From assembly GCF_024171945.1 (NCBI RefSeq), contig NZ_JAMTCR010000005.1, positions 744,001-808,000 of the forward strand: a stretch of 64,000 nucleotides of DNA, in the 5' to 3' direction. Both the position numbers and the translations under genes were made by a program. Below the pieces are notes generated by a model. That model ran no database searches. It was not told where the DNA came from and saw only the letters and a list, made by a program, of their open reading frames with translations. This document shows, piece by piece, positions 61,506-64,000 of this stretch. The number at the start of each line of letters is the position of its first letter. Position 1 is the first letter of the stretch. This DNA is from Actinokineospora globicatena (GTDB taxonomy: Bacteria; Actinomycetota; Actinomycetes; Mycobacteriales; Pseudonocardiaceae).

Positions 61506-62337
61506 CGTTCGACGGGCAGCCGTCCTCGGCTCGCCTGTCGCACACTCGCTGTCGCCAGTCCTGCATGGGGCGGCTTTCGAGGCCTTGGGCCTGCCGTGGA
61601 CCTACGACCGCGTCGAATGCGATGAGGCAGGTCTGCCTGCTCTGGTTTCCTCTTTGGGTGACGACTGGGTAGGGCTATCGGTCACCATGCCCGGTAAGCG
61701 TGCCGCGTTGTCTTACGCCTCAACGGCGACGCCGCGCGCGGTCGCTGTGGGTGCCGCCAACACTCTTGTCCGTGCCGACGGAGGTTGGCTTGCCGACTGC
61801 ACGGATGTGGATGGGGTTACCGGCGCCCTTCGTGCCGCCGACTTCTCTGGCGGTTCGCTGGGTGTGGTTCTTGGGGCAGGCGGAACTGCCTGTGCGGCAC
61901 TGGCGGCCTTTGCGGACTTGGGGATTACCTCGGCTGTTGTTGTCGTCCGCGAACCTTCTCGCGCTGGCGAGGCCGTTGACTGCGCTGCCCGCCTCGGGTT
62001 GCCGCTAGAGGTGTTTCGTTGGTCCGACACGGACTTCTCCGCTCTAGCAGCCTCTTGCGCTGTCTTGGTGAACACGGTCCCGCCTGCCGCCACTGAGCCC
62101 TTGGTCGCGTCGCTGGCTTCTACCCGCCACCTGCTGGACGTCATCTACCACCCGTGGCCGACTCCTCTCGCCACCGCGGTCTCTGAGGCGGGCGGAACTG
62201 TCACTACAGGCCTGGACATGTTGCTGCACCAGGCATTCGGGCAGGTCGTCCACTTCACCGGCCAGTCCGCGCCGCGCGCTGCAATGCGTTCTGCTCTGGT
62301 CGCGGCCACCGGTGGGGTCCACGCCCTGCCGATCTAG
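61492..62337 (+). CDS. aroE: Shikimate dehydrogenase
   Basis: NADPH-dependent enzyme of the shikimate pathway, 281 aa, reducing 3-dehydroshikimate to shikimate. Shikimate-binding parts are VAHSLSPVLHGAAF and GLSVTMPGKRAAL with the catalytic Lys; GAANTLV and CTDVDGVTGAL complete the site (CTD where NTD is usual). The NADP loop is VLGAGGTACAALAAFADLG. It starts within mltG. The pathway supplies chorismate and so the tyrosine precursor of 4-hydroxyphenylglycine. Codon use is less GC-extreme than in the neighbours. Confidence 0.93.
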   Translation: MRPTDVRRAAVLGSPVAHSLSPVLHGAAFEALGLPWTYDRVECDEAGLPALVSSLGDDWVGLSVTMPGKRAALSYASTATPRAVAVGAANTLVRADGGWLADCTDVDGVTGALRAADFSGGSLGVVLGAGGTACAALAAFADLGITSAVVVVREPSRAGEAVDCAARLGLPLEVFRWSDTDFSALAASCAVLVNTVPPAATEPLVASLASTRHLLDVIYHPWPTPLATAVSEAGGTVTTGLDMLLHQAFGQVVHFTGQSAPRAAMRSALVAATGGVHALPI

Positions 62338-62410
62338 CTTTCGCTGGCATATCGGGGAAAGCCTGTCAACCGGTTGTCCCCACCGTATTGAGTGACTGCG
62401 GCCCGGACTT

Positions 62411-62437
62411 CTTTCTCGCTACCGTGGAACGAGAAAG
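62411..62437 (+). promoter_or_regulatory. Hairpin covering the ribosome binding site of the prepilin peptidase gene
   Basis: CTTTCTCG at 62411-62418 pairs with CGAGAAAG at 62430-62437; the second arm overlaps the AAAGGAG Shine-Dalgarno at 62434-62440, ten bases before the ATG. Folding would reduce translation. Confidence 0.4.
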
Positions 62438-62447
62438 GAGTTCACCC

Positions 62448-63194
62448 ATGCCGATCCAGTCGTCATTCCCGTTTGTCGCCGCACCGTCGGGTTCCCCGCC
62501 AACACGCGTCCCCGCGCTGGCGGCCTTGCTCGCCATCACCGCGCTGTGCCTTCCGCTTCCCGCGCTGCTCCACGGAATCGCCCTGTCCACAGTGGCCTTC
62601 CCCGCTGGCTACGCCGCCGGTGCCGCAGTCCGCCTGCTCGTCCCCAGGTACCCGGCCCCCGCCCGGTGGTTCGAGCTACCCACCGCCGCCCTCTGGACCA
62701 CCCTCGCCGCCACCTGGTTCGCGGACCTCATCCCCACGGCGTGGCTCCCCGCAATCGCTTTCCTCGCAACCCTCGCCGTCCCCCTGACCGTCCTGGACCT
62801 ACTCCACCAACGCCTCCCCAACCGCCTAACCCTTCCCGCCTTCCCCCTCACCTTCGCCCTACTCATCCCACCCGCCCTATCCACCCCCGCCCCCCTACTC
62901 CAAGACGCCCTAACCGGCGCCGCAGCCCTATCCGCCTTCTTCCTCCTCACCAAAACAATCGCCCCCCACTCCCTAGGTGCGGGCGACGTAAAACTGGCCC
63001 CCACCCTAGGCCTCTACCTAGGCCCCGGCGGCCCCCTGCCGCTCCTCTTGGCCCCACTCCTAGCGTCCCTCCTAACCCTCTCCCTCCACCTCCTCCGCCA
63101 CCCCACCTGGCGCACCCACATCCCTTACGCCCCAGCCCTCCTAGCCTCAACCTTCGCCCTCTCCCTCCCCACCACCCTCTTACCCACTCCTTGA
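62448..63194 (+). CDS. A24 family prepilin peptidase-like membrane protein
   Basis: Membrane aspartyl protease of 248 aa with about seven hydrophobic helices. The two catalytic aspartates are in TVLDLLHQRLPNRLTLPAF and in SLGAGDVKLAPTLGLYLG (GxGDxK motif of the A24 family). It lacks the cysteine-rich N-terminal methylase domain of classical PilD, as usual in actinobacteria where such enzymes process Flp/Tad pilins. No tad genes are in the window. The ATG at 62448 follows AAAGGAG. Confidence 0.88.
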   Translation: MPIQSSFPFVAAPSGSPPTRVPALAALLAITALCLPLPALLHGIALSTVAFPAGYAAGAAVRLLVPRYPAPARWFELPTAALWTTLAATWFADLIPTAWLPAIAFLATLAVPLTVLDLLHQRLPNRLTLPAFPLTFALLIPPALSTPAPLLQDALTGAAALSAFFLLTKTIAPHSLGAGDVKLAPTLGLYLGPGGPLPLLLAPLLASLLTLSLHLLRHPTWRTHIPYAPALLASTFALSLPTTLLPTP

Positions 63195-63790
63195 CTCTCG
63201 GTCGCCAAAGCTGTCGTTGCCGCCATGGGACCTCTGCCACCGCACTCGCGCTTCCCCTGGTTCCGCTTGCCTACTGCCCACCAGCCCTACGAGTACGTCC
63301 GCCGCCGAACCCAGTGATCCTGCGGCCACTGTGCTTGCCGGTCGGCCCCCATGCTCTTTCCGGCGTGGGCCCGACTCTGGTGTGCTAGCTGTGCCGCCAC
63401 ACCGATCCATTGGTCGGCGGCGGTCGTTGTTCGTGGGCGTGCGGGATGTACCCGGGCAGTGAAACTCGGGCAACTCGACGTCGCTGTCACTCGGCGAGCG
63501 AACTCCCGGCCCGTTCGACTTCCCACTCACCCACAGCCGCCCGATCAGTAACACCACTCGAACCATTCAGCCGCCACGCTGTTTCACAGCCCACACCAAC
63601 GAAGCCGGGTGCAGACACGCCGCAGATAACGGAACCTGAGTGCCGTCGGGCCGCTCACCAAGGAAGGCGGGGTGTAAACACGCCGCAGTCCACCGACGCC
63701 GAATGCAGACACGCCGCGTGCCACTGGGAGTTGGGTTCTGCCGAACGGGTAGCTGGCCCCGGCGAAGAGTGCCGAGGCCAGCCAGGTTGA
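63195..63790. other. Intergenic region with degenerate repeats
   Basis: About 600 bases between the prepilin peptidase gene and the helicase fragment. No gene is supported: the short open frames have no ribosome binding site or conserved text. Bases 63195-63600 show nothing I can name. The right part holds the 31-base repeat described separately. Confidence 0.55.
63610..63734. repeat. Degenerate tandem repeat, four units of about 31 bases
   Basis: Units begin at 63610, 63641, 63673 and 63704. Units 1, 3 and 4 start with TGCAGACACGCCGC or TGTAAACACGCCGC; unit 2 is more decayed (TGCCGTCGGGCCGC). The spacings are 31, 32 and 31 bases. Units differ after the first 14 bases, so it is an old or constrained repeat, not a CRISPR. 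Confidence 0.55.
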
Positions 63791-64000
63791 TCACCGGACG
63801 GGTTGGGGGATTTCCGTCAGGCCTGCCAGGGCCTGGGGGAGTGGGCCCTGGTGCAGCACACCGAGGCGTTGGGTGGCGCGGGTGAGTGCTACGTACAGTT
63901 CGGCCGCGCCGCGGGGGCCGTCGGCCAGGATTTGGGTTGGTTCGACGACTAGGACCGCGTCGAACTCCAGGCCCTTGGTCTCGGAGGCGGGTACCACCCC
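63791..64000 (-). CDS. C-terminal end of a HelD/UvrD-like helicase, truncated by window edge
   Basis: The frame is open to the right edge and gives the last 69 residues of a superfamily 1 helicase-like protein. ETKGLEFDAVLVVEP is motif V and ELYVALTRATQRLGVLHQG is motif VI with its arginine finger. The short tail after motif VI and the ETKGLEFDAV wording suit HelD, the RNA polymerase recycling ATPase, better than UvrD or Rep, which continue further. The call needs the missing N-terminus to be certain. Confidence 0.7.
   Translation of the reverse strand, partial: GVVPASETKGLEFDAVLVVEPTQILADGPRGAAELYVALTRATQRLGVLHQGPLPQALAGLTEIPQPVR

Noticed and set aside
63195-63600. Small genes downstream of the prepilin peptidase
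   Set aside because: Several overlapping short frames on both strands, none with a ribosome binding site, hydrophobic pattern or family resemblance.
63610-63734. CRISPR array
   Set aside because: Repeat units are contiguous, diverged after 14 bases and lack constant-repeat/unique-spacer structure; no cas genes nearby.

Overview
The window is about 70 percent GC, has many GTG starts and Shine-Dalgarno motifs of the AGGAG type, and reads as the chromosome of an actinomycete, most likely a Pseudonocardiaceae relative (Actinokineospora, Saccharothrix or Lentzea type). Supporting this are mycothione reductase, an InhA-type enoyl reductase, an XRE/DUF5753 regulator with DUF397 partners, and the conserved actinobacterial block rarA - DUF948 - alaS - ruvX - mltG - aroE - prepilin peptidase. 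No rRNA, tRNA, insertion sequence or CRISPR array was recognised.

Layout. 1-16 kb is mixed metabolism: a truncated flavin monooxygenase, mycothione reductase, PEBP protein, M48 protease, an M15-type lipoprotein, a secreted trypsin, biotin synthesis (bioF), corrinoid synthesis (cobM, cobL), a TAT lipoprotein of hydrolase fold without its serine, siroheme synthase (cysG) and an Ig-like protein. 16-24.8 kb holds an HTH regulator, aspS, a DUF389 membrane protein, a kinase-fold protein, a GDSL hydrolase, a class V aminotransferase and a zinc dehydrogenase. 24.8-27.9 kb is a sulfone-sulfur scavenging operon (sfnG, sfnB-like, FMN reductase) preceded by a short Cys-containing leader peptide gene that looks like a cysteine attenuator.

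28-48.5 kb is the centre of interest: a biosynthetic gene cluster I cannot match to a known product. It encodes the three dedicated steps of 4-hydroxyphenylglycine synthesis (hydroxymandelate synthase, hydroxymandelate oxidase, HPG aminotransferase), but instead of NRPS modules it has type II polyketide / fatty acid style parts: two AMP-forming ligases, two small carrier proteins, two complete ketosynthases, a half-length ketosynthase-like partner, an InhA-like enoyl reductase and a hotdog thioesterase. Around them are a P450, a GMC oxidoreductase, a PhyH-type Fe(II)/2-oxoglutarate dioxygenase, a large FAD/NAD(P)-binding protein, a DUF6125-like protein and an HSL-type esterase. The simplest reading is that an amino acid or aryl acid is activated, held on a free-standing carrier protein and elongated by discrete KS enzymes. 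The cluster ends at a 13-bp-stem terminator.

48.5-55 kb is accessory: a membrane-anchored substrate-binding protein with no permease, DUF5701, an SMR transporter with its TetR regulator behind a 44-bp inverted repeat, a class II amidotransferase, the XRE/DUF397 module, a frameshifted kinase gene and a DUF397 scrap. 55-63.2 kb returns to conserved housekeeping genes. The last 800 bp hold degenerate 31-bp repeats and the C-terminus of a HelD/UvrD-like helicase running off the window. Regulation visible in the sequence includes several inverted-repeat operators, two hairpins involving ribosome binding sites, a probable leaderless promoter and bidirectional terminators.
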